DNA of 64,000 nt from Liopterus haemorrhoidalis (GCA_963971575.1 OZ020625.1:26685253-26749252); one strand, 5' to 3'; positions 34,401 through 43,181 are shown, counted from the stretch's first letter. Numbers and translations are program-made. The notes: generated by a model from the letters alone, not told the origin.

Positions 34401-37400
34401 TATGCTTGATATAATAGCGGAATCTTCAAAAATTTTGTCTCGTGTTACAAAAGAAAAAAGATTGTTAGTAAAAAAGCATTCCGATGTTTCATTAGCAGAG
34501 GAAACAATACGAAAACGACTTGAAAGTAAAACAAGACGCTTTTTTAGCAATCGTGATGTTTCAAATAATGTTAACAAATTCTCAAAAGTAGCAGGTTCAT
34601 TTTTCTTTCCTCTTATCTACGGTATTAAAAATTTTGTTACTTTCGCTCAAACACCTCGATACGATACAGATCATATTCTTCTCGTACATTTCCTTAAAAC
34701 GGTTTGTATTTTAATGTATTCGTCTCAAAATTGTCCAATCGCACCTCGTATGGGGAAGGAAATATTAGATATGACATTTACGTTAAGATTTCATAAAGAA
34801 AGTAAGGTTAGATTGGCTGTTATTCATTTAGTAGGTGCTGTTGTGCTTAATGTACCTAAAATTATTTTGCAGTCCGAGTTAGTTAATGAATTACTTGAGG
34901 TTCGGCTTTGGTTAGCGCAAATTTTGAGCTGCGGTATTGAAAGCTCGGAACATAATACTGAATGTAGGATTATAGCTGGTAATGTTCTTTGTTTGGTTAA
35001 TAATAATTTAGCTGTTGAAATGAATGAGGTATATTAAAAAGCGGAGGACAAGAACTGTTTTTTGGTGGACCGATCATTGATTTAATCGATAACCAGGGAT
35101 TTAATATTTCTCTGATTTTAGTAAGACTCTGAGAATATTACTACAGCTTGACAACTGAAGACCGGTTGCTGAGAGCTTAACTGAGTTTAACCATTTGGCT
35201 AAACTCGGTCACAATATAATAATCCCATAAGTAACTATAGCAAAAATTTTCTGACCTTTTGGTTATAGTTAACTAAGCTTTCAGAAACCGGCCCTTATTT
35301 ATGGCAGACGGGGATAGGATGCGTAGTAGCAGATAGAAATTAAATTGGCGACAAAGACGAGGTATAGTATAGGTCCACTCACCGTACCTTGTGGCACTCC
35401 GCCTAAAATTTGTTGGGGGTTAGATAGTAGTGAATAAAATTTTATCACAAGCTCACGAAGTCTTGTTCCAAAATTACACGACACTTACGAGTGATTTTTT
35501 CACGTTTTTTCTCATTTTGATTTCCTAAACCATAGTAGGGTCCCAAAATTTATTAATTAGTAACGAGTACTATGTAGGTATATAAAAGAATGATGTTTTT
35601 CTTCTTATTTTTTTAATAAACTTTGTAATTCAGAACTGATTCGTTTCTGGTACAAATCAAGTCCTGCAGTATCAAATATACTTAGGGTGGTACAGTCTAT
35701 TCTAAACGATTAGGCGGAACTAACCAGAATTTTCATTTTTGTAAGTTGTCATTAGCTATTTTTGTATATATTGAAGTTGGCTTTTCCTGAATAAAATGAT
35801 CAAAAGCTTCAATCAATCGGTAAAAGTAACTATAGCCCATTTATTTTCGAAACAACACAATGAGTCATCAAATCGACGCGAACTTCAGCTATTTTACCAG
35901 TGGCGGTCCACACTGTTTTTACTTTGCTACTTTCAAGACTAATACCCTTTTCACACTAGATCTTTAAGATCGGATGTTTAAGTGAATGGATCTTTAAACG
36001 CTAATGTGAAACCGTACGGCCTCGTCTAAACACGACCGATGTTTAAGACAGAGATCTGCGTCTTAAACTTCGCCCGCATTGCCAACTTAATTGCCATTAT
36101 AAAAAAATACTCCTTGAATTTGTGCTTCTCTTCTTTTATCTATGTTCAGCTGTTATCATTTTATATATCGAGGTTATGAGAAGATTATTTGCGTTATTAT
36201 TTAAATAAATATAAAAAATAAACTTCTCCTAACCTCGATATACAAAATAATGACAGAATAAATTCAAACGATATGAAATTATGTTGGCAATACATACTAG
36301 CTTTACATGGAGATTTCTTCTTCAAATTAAACATCAAGTGTGAAAGCAAACCGATATTAAACATCGATGAAGTTTAAGTTCAATCGTCTTAAAGATCTAG
36401 TGTGAAAAGGGTATTACTTACCAAAATCTCACTCATAAAAATGTATTAGTTCTGAAAAGAACTGATTGTTTTAACACAGTTTTAATAAAATAACGAAACA
36501 CAAACAAGATACCAAACAAACAGCTGACTAATAAAATAATAAGTAATACACCACGCCACTGCTTTGTATGCGCGCAGACGCAGTAAGCTCTCAATCAAAA
36601 ACTCGTTTCTGCGCAGTGTGTTGTTTCGAAAAGGTACGGCCTATAGAATTTAAAATATAGTTTTGCCTAAACCAAAGGAACAGACCTCATACTGAAATAG
36701 CCCAGTCAATGCTTTTTATCATTTTGCGTCATAACTTCAATGACAAACTTAGTGGGGAAAAAAAAAACAATCGATTTTTTCATTTAAATAATATACTAAT
36801 GTTGCTCTTCACTCTTTAATTTAACTAAAACATACCTATTGAAGTTATATTTAGTCTGTGTTCGATAGTTATTTTGAAGATTTACAAATTTTGAGGCCCG
36901 GTCTTTCCACCTTCATATAAAGTCCCAGGTAACTATCTGACAGATAAGGTTATTTGTAACTTCATCTGCTGAATAAATGTCAATACCAGTCAGTGAATCC
37001 AATACGTCAGTCTCATTATCCGTTAGATAACTATCCGATAGATACATTTGTATAGAAAAAAAGGATGACATTTAGTCAGCAGATGAAGTTACAAATAACC
37101 TTATCTGTCAGATAGTTACCTGGGACTTTATCTGAAGGTGGAAAAACAGGGCCTTAAAGTTTTTATTTAATATAGGGACATTTGTATCAGTATCGCTAAA
37201 TTTTATTTTGTTTACATTTGCCGACATATTACGCTCTGATTTGTTTTGACACTTGTGTTTAAATATCTATCTTATAGTAATTTCGTCTATCTTTTTCTAT
37301 TTAATTTGGTGTTTATTTAGCAGTTTTGTGTTTAGTTATATATTTTCTTATAGATATCTTATAGATTTCTCTTTTGGACATTGTGTGTAGTGCATAGATT

Positions 37401-40400
37401 TTTAGGTTAACTTCAACTTATTCCTATTTTGGATGCCATGTAAACGTATCTAGTATGACGTCATAAAAAAAGTGACGTTTAAAGTGACGCAACTGTATTG
37501 ACTGGCCGATTACCCTATACTAAGCTACTTGATTTAGGTACTAAATACGTGTAAACCTGGTATTAATGTGAACTGCAATTTTCCTGTGTGCATTTTCCAT
37601 CTCTTACCCCGTCTGCTAAAAAAATAATAGTTTTTTCGTTTCATTTGAAATATTTTACTTTAGTATTTGAAAGAGCAGTGAGGAGTTGATTTATATAATT
37701 TTTCATGTTTTTATTATTTAAAACTTTAGTAATGGTCACCATATCTTTATGTTTCAATGATTTATTAAGAACAAATCCCCGATGCAAAATGGGGACAGAA
37801 TATATATAAGATCTGCGTATTTTAATTTGTATTCGACGAATAATTGGTATGTCGTTCTTTTATAAGTTTAAAAATGTATTAATAAAACATTTTTTGTTAT
37901 TGTTAATGTTAGGTATAGCTTGTAATTTTTTTAAATAATAAATTTTTTCATCTTAGATAATTTTAATTTCTTCAATTTTTGTTTTTTATAAATATAATTT
38001 ACCTATGAACGTATGTGTGGCCCACAAACGGCCCGTTTATTTGTTTGGGGCATAAAAGGTAGGTTCTGTTTTTAGACCTTCGGAAGTATATAAAAGCCAC
38101 ATGGTCAGTGACTTTTCACCTTTTTAAACAAACACTTTTTTGTTTCTACAATGATTATCTTATTTAAATTCAATTGAAACTAATAAATAGCGCTAACGGT
38201 TTTCGTTGGATGATTTTTTACGATTTTAGTAAAGGCCTAAAGCCTGGAACAGAATGCACAGCGCGCTACGCCGTCAGTGCGCCGTCATTTGCGACGGCGT
38301 TGCTGAGAACGCCGGCTTATACCCTTTTCACACTAGATCTTTAAGACGAGTGAATTAAAGTTCACCGATGTTTAAGATCGGTATGCTTTCACACTTGATG
38401 TTTAAATCTCTGGTGCTGTCATCAGCTACAGTAATTTTGTCCTTAAGTTACCGTCATGAAATTACCAGTTTTGAACTGTCTGCACAGACGCACATTTTGA
38501 ATTATTATAAACAATTAAGGATATTTCATTTCATTCTACAATAAAGACACTACAATAAAGAATATATTACACCTGTATTAACATGTAAGTCGATACATTT
38601 TATCTCAATTATTGTAGCTCTGTATTTTGTTAAACACATTATTAAAATAAATAATTTTATTATAACAATAAGTATAAACTTATTATAACGTCGATATAAT
38701 ACAGTATTCTTGTTTATGATAATATAAAATGTTGACAGCACAAATTCAAGGAGTATTTTTTTATAATAGAAATTAAGTTGGCAATGCGGACGAAGTTTAA
38801 GACGCAGATCTCTGTCTTAAACATCGCTTGTATTTAGACGAGGCCATACGGTTTCACATTAGCGTTTAAAGATACATTCACTTTAACATCCGATCTTAAA
38901 GATCTAGTGTGAAAAGGGTATTAGTCTGTATTTTCTTACAACCATACTATATAAAAATATTAAAAATATTGCCCAAATCCCAGATATCCGATTTATAAGG
39001 GCAATAAACATCGCCATAAACTTAATACATCTGGTTTAAAATACAGAACCTACATAAAGTGAATTGTTTGTTTCAAAGATGTTAGATAAGAGCCGGAGCT
39101 AAGCGATATTCTACCTACGAGCGAACGACCGAAAACTGACTGATCTGTGTCTCGGGATCATGTTTACAGTTCATATATTGCAAGAACCGGCTCTAACCAA
39201 AAGCCGGCTCTAAGCGACGTTCTACCTACGACCGAACGACCGACCGACCTGTGTCTCGGGATCATGTTTACAGTTCATATATTGCAAGAACCGGCTCTAA
39301 GCAAGAGCCGGCTCTAAGCGACGTTCTACCTACGAACTAACGACCGACCTGTGTCTCGGAAACATGTTTACTTAACCGGATCAATGAACCGGCTCAACAA
39401 ACTGAACGACCTCCATTTATCCGGTTCCGCAAACTGAGCCGAAATTCCCATCTCGCAACCATTTCTTTAGAGGATCAGAGAACAGTTAATGCTGAAAGAT
39501 ATACAACAATTTGTTTGCCAGAAGTCATCGACAAAATCAGGAAAAACAACCAAAAACGTCTCATCATTCATCATGACAATGCAAGCTCCCACACAGCACG
39601 TCAAACAATTGCTTATTTGAAGGAGAAAAACATCGAATTAATGTCTCATTGCCCGTATTCACCTGATTTATCCCCTAACGACTTTTTTTTTGTTCCCCAA
39701 TGTCAAACAAAAAATGCCTGGACAGCGATTTTCATCACCTCAAGAAGCTGCTGAAGCCTTCCAAAACCATGTTTTAAAGATACCAACTTCAGAGTGGAGA
39801 AAATGTTTCAAGAATTGGTTTGAACGCATGCAAAAGTGTATAAATCTTAAAAGCGAATATTTTAAAAAGCAATAAAACAGTTCGATCCAAAAAATATATT
39901 TTCTTAGTTTTTGTTAAAACTTAAAAGGTCCTCATATCATGTAATATCAGTTTGATTAGCATTTCGCTTTAAGTTGACTACCAACCTATATATGGTCTAA
40001 TTGATTGTAATGCAAGGAATTAATTAATTTATTTAATTTTTTAATTGATTGATTTTTATTTTCAGTGCCCCCAAGTCAAGGAACTATGACTCCTCTACAA
40101 CCATTGTCTTCCACACCTCAGCAGACACCTAAACCTACTGCGAAAACCATAAACATCCCACTGGGTCCAACATGGAGTAACAGCGGTAATCTCAATATAG
40201 ACATTGATAATTTGTCTCTGCATAACAGCAGTAAAAACAAGGGTGTCACGCTCACCATGAATCAGCTGGCAAGCACACCGACGAGTCCTGTCAATCAGCC
40301 GCAACAAAGGATCGGTAAGTTCTTATTTTAAATAGGTCTGTTCATTTCGCTACGTAGCGTTTTACTGCAAAACGCGGCTGTATTTGAAGCGGCGTTTAAC

Positions 40401-43181
40401 CTTTAAAGGACCAATGGTCGATATATTAACCGCTGTGAGTATTCGCTACCGGCCCAATGGTCGATCTATAGACCGCTAGTTATGCATATCGTATTTCATT
40501 GCTGTCATACGTGTAGGCGTGAGTTAAAATAAACAAACCACCCAAGTTTACAGTTATGAAGCCATATAGAAGGTGTCTCAAAAGAAATTTTATATTTATT
40601 TAGCTTACTGCGTGAACGCAAGCTATCCGAGGGGCGCGGGGGATATGTCAATCGGTAGCCTGGCTCTTGGGAATTCATTCGCTATGGAGCGTTTCTCGGG
40701 AGCAGACCGCGCGTTATGCGTGCGAGAGTGTTACAAAAACGGTGATTAGGCGACTGTAGCGCGTAGAAAATTCTGCAGTATTCGAGGTTTTCGCCACTTA
40801 AATGATGCGCCAAGCATTCCTCTCATCCGACATTGGGTTAAAAAGTTTGAAGAGACTGGTACAACGCTGGATAAATCAAAATCCGGGCGACCTAGGTCAT
40901 CAAGAACGGTAGAAAACGTGGAGAATGTTAATCAGTCTGTTCGTGACGACCCGAACCTTTCAATTCGGAAGCGCGCAAGTGCTTTAAATGTGCATAGATC
41001 ATCATTACATCGCATTATGCTCAAAGACCTAAAGCTGCACCCCTAAAAAATTCAATTGGTGCAAGAATTAAAGCCCCAAGATGCCAGTCAGAGGCTTAAT
41101 TTCGTAAATCAGGTGATTGAGCGATTTTCAACGTTTACCAACATTTTGTTTTCGGATGAAGCTCATTTTCATCTTAATGGCCACGTAAATAAGCAGAACT
41201 GCCGCTACTGGAGTGCACCGAATCCGAAACGCAAACATCAGAAACCCCTACATTCGCCTAAAGTGACCGTATGGGCTGCGATGTCGACGCGAGGAATTAT
41301 CGGCCCTTACTTTTTTGAAGACGAAAGGGGGCGTGCAGTTACAGTGAATTCAGAGCGTTATGTGGAGATGTTAGACAACTTCTTGGTACCTGAACTGCAA
41401 AACTTTCCTGGCTATAACCAAAGAACATGGTTCCAACAGGACGGAGCAACTTCACACACGTCCAATATGTCTCTGCCACGTGTTCGTGAAATTTTCTCAG
41501 GCAAATTGATCTCCCGGAGAGGTGACATAAATTGGCCTCCACGCAGTCCAGATTTAACCCCTATGGACTTTTTCCTATGGAGTTATCTTAAATCTAAAGT
41601 TTACGCCAATAAACCGACTTCACTGGCGCATTTGAAAGAAAATATCCGTCACGAAATGGCAGCCATCCCTGAGTCCACCTGCCGAGACGTCATAAGTAAT
41701 TTTACTGTTCGATTAAATGAGTGCCGAGAACGCGAGGGTCTACATTTAGACGATATTATTTTTAAGAAATAAATCCCCAAAAAGTGTATTTTAATAATTA
41801 ATAAACATTTTTTCTATATATGGCTTACTTTTTTTTTAATCGATCCACTAAATATAAAATTTCTTTTGAGACACCTTGTACTATGCGAAATAAATTCGGT
41901 ACGGAAAAGGTTAATTTATTACTGGAAAACGTGGCTGTAAGAATTTAAATTAATAAAAACAGAGGGTACCTGGGGGGTATGGCAGGCATGGCACGTGCCC
42001 TGGGCGCCACTTGAAGAGGGGCGCAAAATGGCAAAAAAAATAAAAAAGGAAAATAAAACAAAAAGAATAAAAAAGGTGAAAAAGCATTTTGCCCCTTTAG
42101 GGGTGAAATTATTTAAAAAAAATGTTTCTAAAGATTTTAAAATGACACTTATATGCCAAAACGGAATGTTATCTCAATAAACATAGGAAATGCGAAGCGT
42201 TCTACAATTGACCCCGAATATAGATTTTAGGGTTGTTTAGGGCAAAATTCTGAATTTCGTTCATAAATATTTGTAACCTTTATAAGCAAAAATTATGTCG
42301 ATATCTTATTGGTTCCAAGATACATTGAGGAATCCTTGAAATCATTTTACAATAATAACTATTCTGCTGCTAGAATGTATTTTATACAAATACTTTGAGA
42401 TGGCGGTCGGTCCTGTGGTGACAACAGCTGATTATTTCAAGTTACTGTAAACAACACAAATAGCGCTCGTACGTCAAAACTTTCTGAGTACGTATACCGC
42501 CAAAAATGTCAAACTTTACGATAGAAGAGTCAGTTACCAGATGGCAGCACTAGTTAGCGCAATCCTGAGATATAAGAGGCAACTCTCATAGGACCAATAA
42601 AATATCGTCTTGGTTTTTGCTTACAAAAATTACCCATACAAATGTCTATTTTAATTTGCTATACTCTATATCAAAAAGGCTGATAGTAATAAATCATTTT
42701 GTCAGGCAGTTACCAGTGGCGTGCACATTTTAAACACGTTTAAATTGGTTTTGTTTATTTCTATATTACAATTTATCATTTTATTAAACGCACGCCTGTG
42801 ACCATATTTATCATATCATTAAACGCACCCCTGTGACCATATTTTTTCTCAAAATTTTAGGGTCCAATTTTTATGGTCTATTGTGTTTAACCCTAGTTTG
42901 TATTCCCATATAATATGAGCGGCACACTCGGTTGTTTTTAACAATATTTCGTTACGAACTATTCATATTTTGTCGCTTTTGTTTTGCCGCTTCTGTGTGA
43001 TGAAAGAATAACTTTTTACAAATAATAAATTTTATTACTATCAGTCTTTTTGAGATAGAGCATAATTAGTGTTTTTTTTCCAGGTAACGCTGGAGTTCTT
43101 CCTCAGATGACCTTCATGCCCCAACAAGCCTGGCAGAGTCCTCCACCTACTCAAAACAACTTTTTCCCTGCTTTCAAATGA
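19358..43181 (+). CDS. lqfR: EpsinR (CLINT1 / liquid facets-Related), nine coding exons
   Basis: Spliced CDS: 19358-19407, 19924-20125, 24070-24307, 24383-24509, 27022-27338, 28446-28759, 30517-30676, 40066-40314, 43084-43181. All junctions are GT-AG and all phases agree, giving 1755 nt (584 aa plus TGA), close to the mammalian CLINT1 length. Residues about 5-150 form an ENTH domain (NVVMNYTEIEAKVREAT, YLIRNGSERVVTSAREHIYD, GKDQGINIR). Then come KKIDLGAAAKYG, DLF, DFGDF and DFADF, which resemble gamma-ear motifs, and a C-terminal block with TWS...LDNL-like spacing (here TWS...NIDIDNL). The family is known as a clathrin/AP-1/GGA adaptor at the trans-Golgi network and endosomes that binds phosphoinositides and SNAREs. 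The ATG at 19358 follows TTCAAG and starts the conserved MWKVRE helix. The fusion transcript replaces exons 8-9 with the Tel2 exon. Confidence 0.95.
19924..20125 (+). CDS. lqfR: lqfR coding exon 2
   Basis: Acceptor TTGTTTCTAG and donor GTATGT. It encodes the ENTH helices from TNVVMNYTEIEAKVREAT through LWKRMLQDNKQHWRRTYK. A longer frame reading through both introns is an artefact. Confidence 0.95.
20340..21350. repeat. GCATGC-rich array in intron 2, first block
   Basis: Degenerate units of the form AATATTGCATGCAATTTTTA followed by AAGAAATTGCTGCAA repeat across about 1 kb. The palindromic core TTGCATGCAA recurs many times. Related arrays are at 15012-16025, 22760-24010 and 43640-44900. Confidence 0.9.
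21729..21965 (+). mobile_element. tRNA-derived SINE
   Basis: The head is tRNA-like: CCAACGG at 21731 and CCGTTGG near 21811 form a 7-bp acceptor-type stem. GGAGTGGCCGAGCGCATTAA is a class II (Ser/Leu-type) A box and GGTTCGATTCT a B box, with a long variable-arm region between. An unrelated ~130-bp body follows, then an A-rich tail AAATAAATAAAAAAAAAAG. It is inserted in intron 2. Confidence 0.8.
22040..22130. promoter_or_regulatory. cluster of six GTAAACA motifs
   Basis: GTAAACA, the forkhead-family consensus, occurs six times in about 85 bp of intron 2, four of them in a 12-bp tandem (CGTAAACAATGTAAACAACG). It could be a binding cluster or merely a short tandem repeat; nothing here proves function. 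Confidence 0.35.
22760..24010. repeat. GCATGC-rich array in intron 2, second block
   Basis: Units around TATTGCATGCAATTTTTAAG plus AAATTGCTGCAAG repeat with a ~33-bp period. A larger duplication, including AAATATGAAATAATAAATAT, occurs three times (about 23003, 23184, 23525). The array ends about 60 bp before the acceptor of coding exon 3. Confidence 0.93.
24070..24307 (+). CDS. lqfR: lqfR coding exon 3
   Basis: Acceptor TTTTGTTACAG and donor GTAAAG. It encodes SLLVLNYLIRNGSERVVTSA through KKAKKNKDKYIG, the second half of the ENTH domain and the basic tail after it. Confidence 0.95.
24383..24509 (+). CDS. lqfR: lqfR coding exon 4
   Basis: It follows a 75-nt intron with a TTCTTTTTACAG acceptor. 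It encodes GMSSDSMGLRFGGSERWDES and onward, matching the SSDSVGG-like region just after ENTH in CLINT1. Confidence 0.92.
24615..26115 (+). mobile_element. composite repeat copy C with nested MITE
   Basis: Same family as 10993-12138, starting AGAGTTTTGTAGGTATGACC and ending TACCTGCAAAACCCTG, in intron 4. It carries a 408-bp MITE (24818-25225). A tRNA-like core with GGTGTAGTGGTTTTGTCGCT and GGATCGAACCC lies at about 25640-25715. The minus-strand frame at 25259-25624 is not conserved as protein. Confidence 0.8.
24818..25225. mobile_element. 408-bp TA-flanked MITE, copy 3
   Basis: Ends CAGTCTGATCCAAACGGTTA and CCGTTTGGAACAGACTT with flanking TA. It occupies the same host-repeat position and orientation as the copy at 17981-18387. 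Confidence 0.88.
26217..26995 (+). repeat. dispersed repeat with TGCCGGGTTTACA end
   Basis: It starts TATGCCGGGTTTACATTGG. Its interior matches 12780-13115 (inverted) and 36720-37555. A GTGACGTTTCAAGTGACGCA segment near the right end also occurs near 37470. At 24519 a related TGCCAGGTTTACA end lies near the start of copy C. It is probably a non-autonomous DNA element. Confidence 0.7.
27022..27338 (+). CDS. lqfR: lqfR coding exon 5
   Basis: Acceptor TTATTTTGAAG and donor GTAAGA. It encodes an acidic/polar linker, then PKVIKKIDLGAAAKYGRDAS, the conserved IDLGAAA block, and NNLDLFNND, a DLF-type motif. Confidence 0.93.
27365..27905. repeat. inverted-repeat element in intron 5
   Basis: ACTTGTGCCAGTACTTGCAC near 27395 is the inverted counterpart of GTGCAAGTACTGGCACCAGT near 27813. 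Further inverted ACTTGTGCCAGT motifs occur toward the right end. The frame at 27696-27905 is repeat sequence. Confidence 0.6.
28446..28759 (+). CDS. lqfR: lqfR coding exon 6
   Basis: Acceptor CTTACAACAG and donor GTGAGA. It encodes SDFGDFASAFG and DDFADFSSAFN, acidic-phenylalanine motifs of the kind that bind the AP-1/GGA ear. An Asn/Pro-rich disordered stretch follows. Confidence 0.93.
29186..29967 (+). pseudogene. broken repeat-encoded ORF with internal inversion
   Basis: Three pieces of one protein type can be read. (1) + strand from ATG 29186: MASKSCKHEVDSSCHICGEF, a Cys-rich N-terminus. (2) Minus strand, about 29515-29290: DWRLFIDNSTKSLKAALLHN, then GNKFPSLPLALSVILKENY and GNFKMVGFLMG. 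(3) + strand, about 29650-29967: FLGNNKADNYKELIATMLDD, then after a frameshift HAYLDQFKDNIGAYSEEQGE and RFHQDMMDFERRYQG, ending in a stop. I recognise the C-terminal block as a family repeated in many insect genomes and usually left unnamed; I assign no enzyme function. It lies in lqfR intron 6. Confidence 0.7.
30250..30480 (+). repeat. dispersed repeat, inverted copy at 51230-51475
   Basis: Segments around GTACATGTCCTTGGAAATAA, CATAACGGACAAGATTTCTTG and ATCGCTCTGTAC match the reverse complement of 51230-51475. It is non-coding. Confidence 0.6.
30517..30676 (+). CDS. lqfR: lqfR coding exon 7, last exon shared by both forms
   Basis: Acceptor TTTTTGTAATTTTTAG and donor GTAAAT. It encodes STPVMPASQNPASNTDLLSD and ends LLMDGFDP plus one base (G). 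That base begins GAA in the Tel2 fusion or GTG when joined to exon 8. Confidence 0.93.
30816..32240. mobile_element. nested transposon stack between lqfR exon 7 and the Tel2 exon
   Basis: An outer inverted repeat (AACAGTCTTAAACTTAG at 30816 on; AGTTTTAAGACTTATG near 32215-32235) encloses a truncated MITE of the 407-bp family (30872-31230). It also holds pogo/Tigger-like debris (CAGTCGATTCCGCTTAATTG at 31364; GGATAATCGAGGTTCTACTG near 32150-32170) and the hAT-like MITE at 31608-31943. No intact coding frame. Confidence 0.7.
31608..31943. mobile_element. hAT-like MITE with internal tandem repeat
   Basis: Termini TAGGGTGACCATT and AATGGTCACCCTA are flanked by a perfect 8-bp duplication CAATAACG (31600-31607 and 31944-31951). 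The interior holds about five copies of a ~40-bp unit containing CTTGGATTTGGGAGGTGAGG. Confidence 0.9.
32241..32506. other. intron end before the Tel2 exon
   Basis: AT-rich sequence ending in GAGATTTTCCCCTTTCAG, a good polypyrimidine tract and acceptor (AG at 32505-32506). Confidence 0.7.
32507..35037 (+). CDS. Tel2: Tel2/TELO2 as an alternative terminal exon fused to EpsinR
   Basis: One uninterrupted exon of 838 codons from ATG 32521, preceded by five in-frame codons (EKPGK) that continue from exon 7; human TELO2 is almost the same length. Residues 504-514 read DSDDDLEPYDM, the acidic CK2-type motif that in TELO2 recruits PIH1D1/R2TP. Residues about 524-640, from APAYLRDLRDNLYD to QRVFMLDIIAESSKILS, match the Telomere_reg-2 domain. 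The rest is helical-repeat-like. Known role: with Tti1 and Tti2 it stabilises PI3K-like kinases (mTOR, ATM, ATR, SMG1) through Hsp90. The predicted fusion is about 1312 aa. The ATG has a good context (AAAAATGG), so separate Tel2 translation cannot be excluded. AATAAA occurs at 35433 and 35615. Confidence 0.95.
35299..35484 (-). pseudogene. non-LTR retrotransposon reverse transcriptase fragment
   Basis: The minus-strand frame contains ILGGVPQGTVSGPILYLVF, the well-known GVPQGS-x-LGPLLF RT motif of Jockey/CR1/R1-type elements with substitutions. The frame is about 60 codons, has no ATG and lacks the catalytic YxDD region. It lies 260 bp beyond the Tel2 stop, so it may be part of the Tel2-form 3' UTR in antisense. 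Confidence 0.7.
35692..36692. mobile_element. CAGTCTATTC-ended MITE split by an ACCCTTTTCACACTAG-ended MITE
   Basis: The outer ends, ACAGTCTATTCTAAACGATT and TTTTGCCTAAACCAAAGGAA with CAGACC, belong to the 407-bp MITE superfamily. The inner element, about 35943-36416, has inverted ends ACCCTTTTCACACTAGATCT and its complement. A second copy of the inner element is at 38329-38922. Confidence 0.7.
36700..37555 (+). repeat. dispersed repeat, copy of 26217-26995
   Basis: Same order of segments as 26260-26995 (AACTTCAATGACAAACTTAG; GTGACGTTTAAAGTGACGCA), interrupted by the MITE at 36894-37156. It ends near TGTAAACCTGGTAT, the inverted counterpart of the family's TGCCGGGTTTACA end. Confidence 0.75.
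36894..37156. mobile_element. Harbinger-type MITE (GGCCCGGTCTTTCCACC)
   Basis: Ends GGCCCGGTCTTTCCACCTTC and GAAGGTGGAAAAACAGGGCC are inverted. Long sub-terminal arms (AGGTAACTATCTGACAGATA) are also inverted. The ends are shared with 46133-47441 and 61732-61976. It is itself inserted in a dispersed repeat (36720-37555). Confidence 0.82.
37557..38328. other. intron 7 spacer with a small GC-rich inverted repeat
   Basis: AT-rich, except for 38256-38320, which holds CGCCGTC and GACGGCG inverted motifs. No gene recognised. Confidence 0.4.
38329..38922. mobile_element. ACCCTTTTCACACTAG-ended MITE
   Basis: Ends ACCCTTTTCACACTAGATCT and its inverted complement are shared with the element at 35943-36416. 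Inner segments such as GATGTTTAAGATCGG are also shared. Confidence 0.78.
39090..39400. repeat. three-unit ~105-bp tandem repeat
   Basis: AGCCGG(A/C)(G/T)CTAAGCGA begins units at about 39091, 39202 and 39306. Each contains CTGTGTCTCGGGATCATGTT, or a close variant. Confidence 0.85.
39451..39873 (+). pseudogene. mariner-family transposase C-terminal fragment
   Basis: It reads LPEVIDKIRKNNQKRL, HHDNASSHTARQTIAYLKE and CPYSPDLSPNDFFF. The D...D spacing of 34 residues (HDN to PND) fits DD34D mariner. A frameshift occurs in a T-run near 39690, after which RFSSPQEAAEAFQNHV continues to a stop at 39873. The N-terminal half is missing. Confidence 0.85.
40066..40314 (+). CDS. lqfR: lqfR coding exon 8
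   Basis: Acceptor TTTTTATTTTCAG and donor GTAAGT. It encodes PPSQGTMTPLQPLSSTPQQT, then GPTWSNSGNLNIDIDNLSLH and VTLTMNQLAS, matching the CLINT1 TWSDPSVNISLDNL and LNTM region. Used only in the non-Tel2 form. Confidence 0.93.
40569..41878 (+). mobile_element. 1.31-kb DD41D mariner-like element with near-complete structure
   Basis: Inverted ends GAAGGTGTCTCAAAAGAAAT and its counterpart (ATTTCTTTTGAGACACCTTG) are flanked by TA at 40567 and 41879. It contains one transposase pseudogene in the expected orientation. The insertion lies in lqfR intron 8, 250 bp past the exon 8 donor. Confidence 0.9.
40684..41772 (+). pseudogene. DD41D transposase with two in-frame stops
   Basis: One frame runs from ATG 40684 to the stop at 41770-41772 (about 362 codons), broken by TAG at 40747 and TAA at 41044. 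Recognisable parts: an N-terminal HTH region (SGRPRSSRTVENVENVNQ), then catalytic motifs FSDEAHFHLNG, WFQQDGATSHTS and SPDLTPMDFFLW. I count 41 residues between the second and third aspartates, the spacing of rosa/Visitor-type IS630-Tc1-mariner elements. Only two substitutions separate it from an open frame, so it is fairly young. Confidence 0.9.
41879..43083. other. remainder of lqfR intron 8
   Basis: It contains a short doublet CATTAAACGCAC(G/C)CCTGTGACC (about 42783-42842). A segment near 42360-42430 (CTGCTGCTAGAATGTATTTT, GGTCGGTCCTGTGGTG) is shared with 62866-62930. The acceptor TTTTTTTCCAG ends at 43083. No gene. Confidence 0.5.
43084..43181 (+). CDS. lqfR: lqfR coding exon 9 and stop
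   Basis: It encodes NAGVLPQMTFMPQQAWQSPP then PTQNNFFPAFK and TGA. The phase is consistent with exon 8. No AATAAA lies close behind; the nearest candidate is AATAAG near 43240, so the 3' end is uncertain. Confidence 0.9.

Noticed and set aside
41995..42180. 61-codon Lys-rich frame after the DD41D mariner
   Set aside because: Low-complexity A-rich sequence within intron 8, with no domain and no conserved context.
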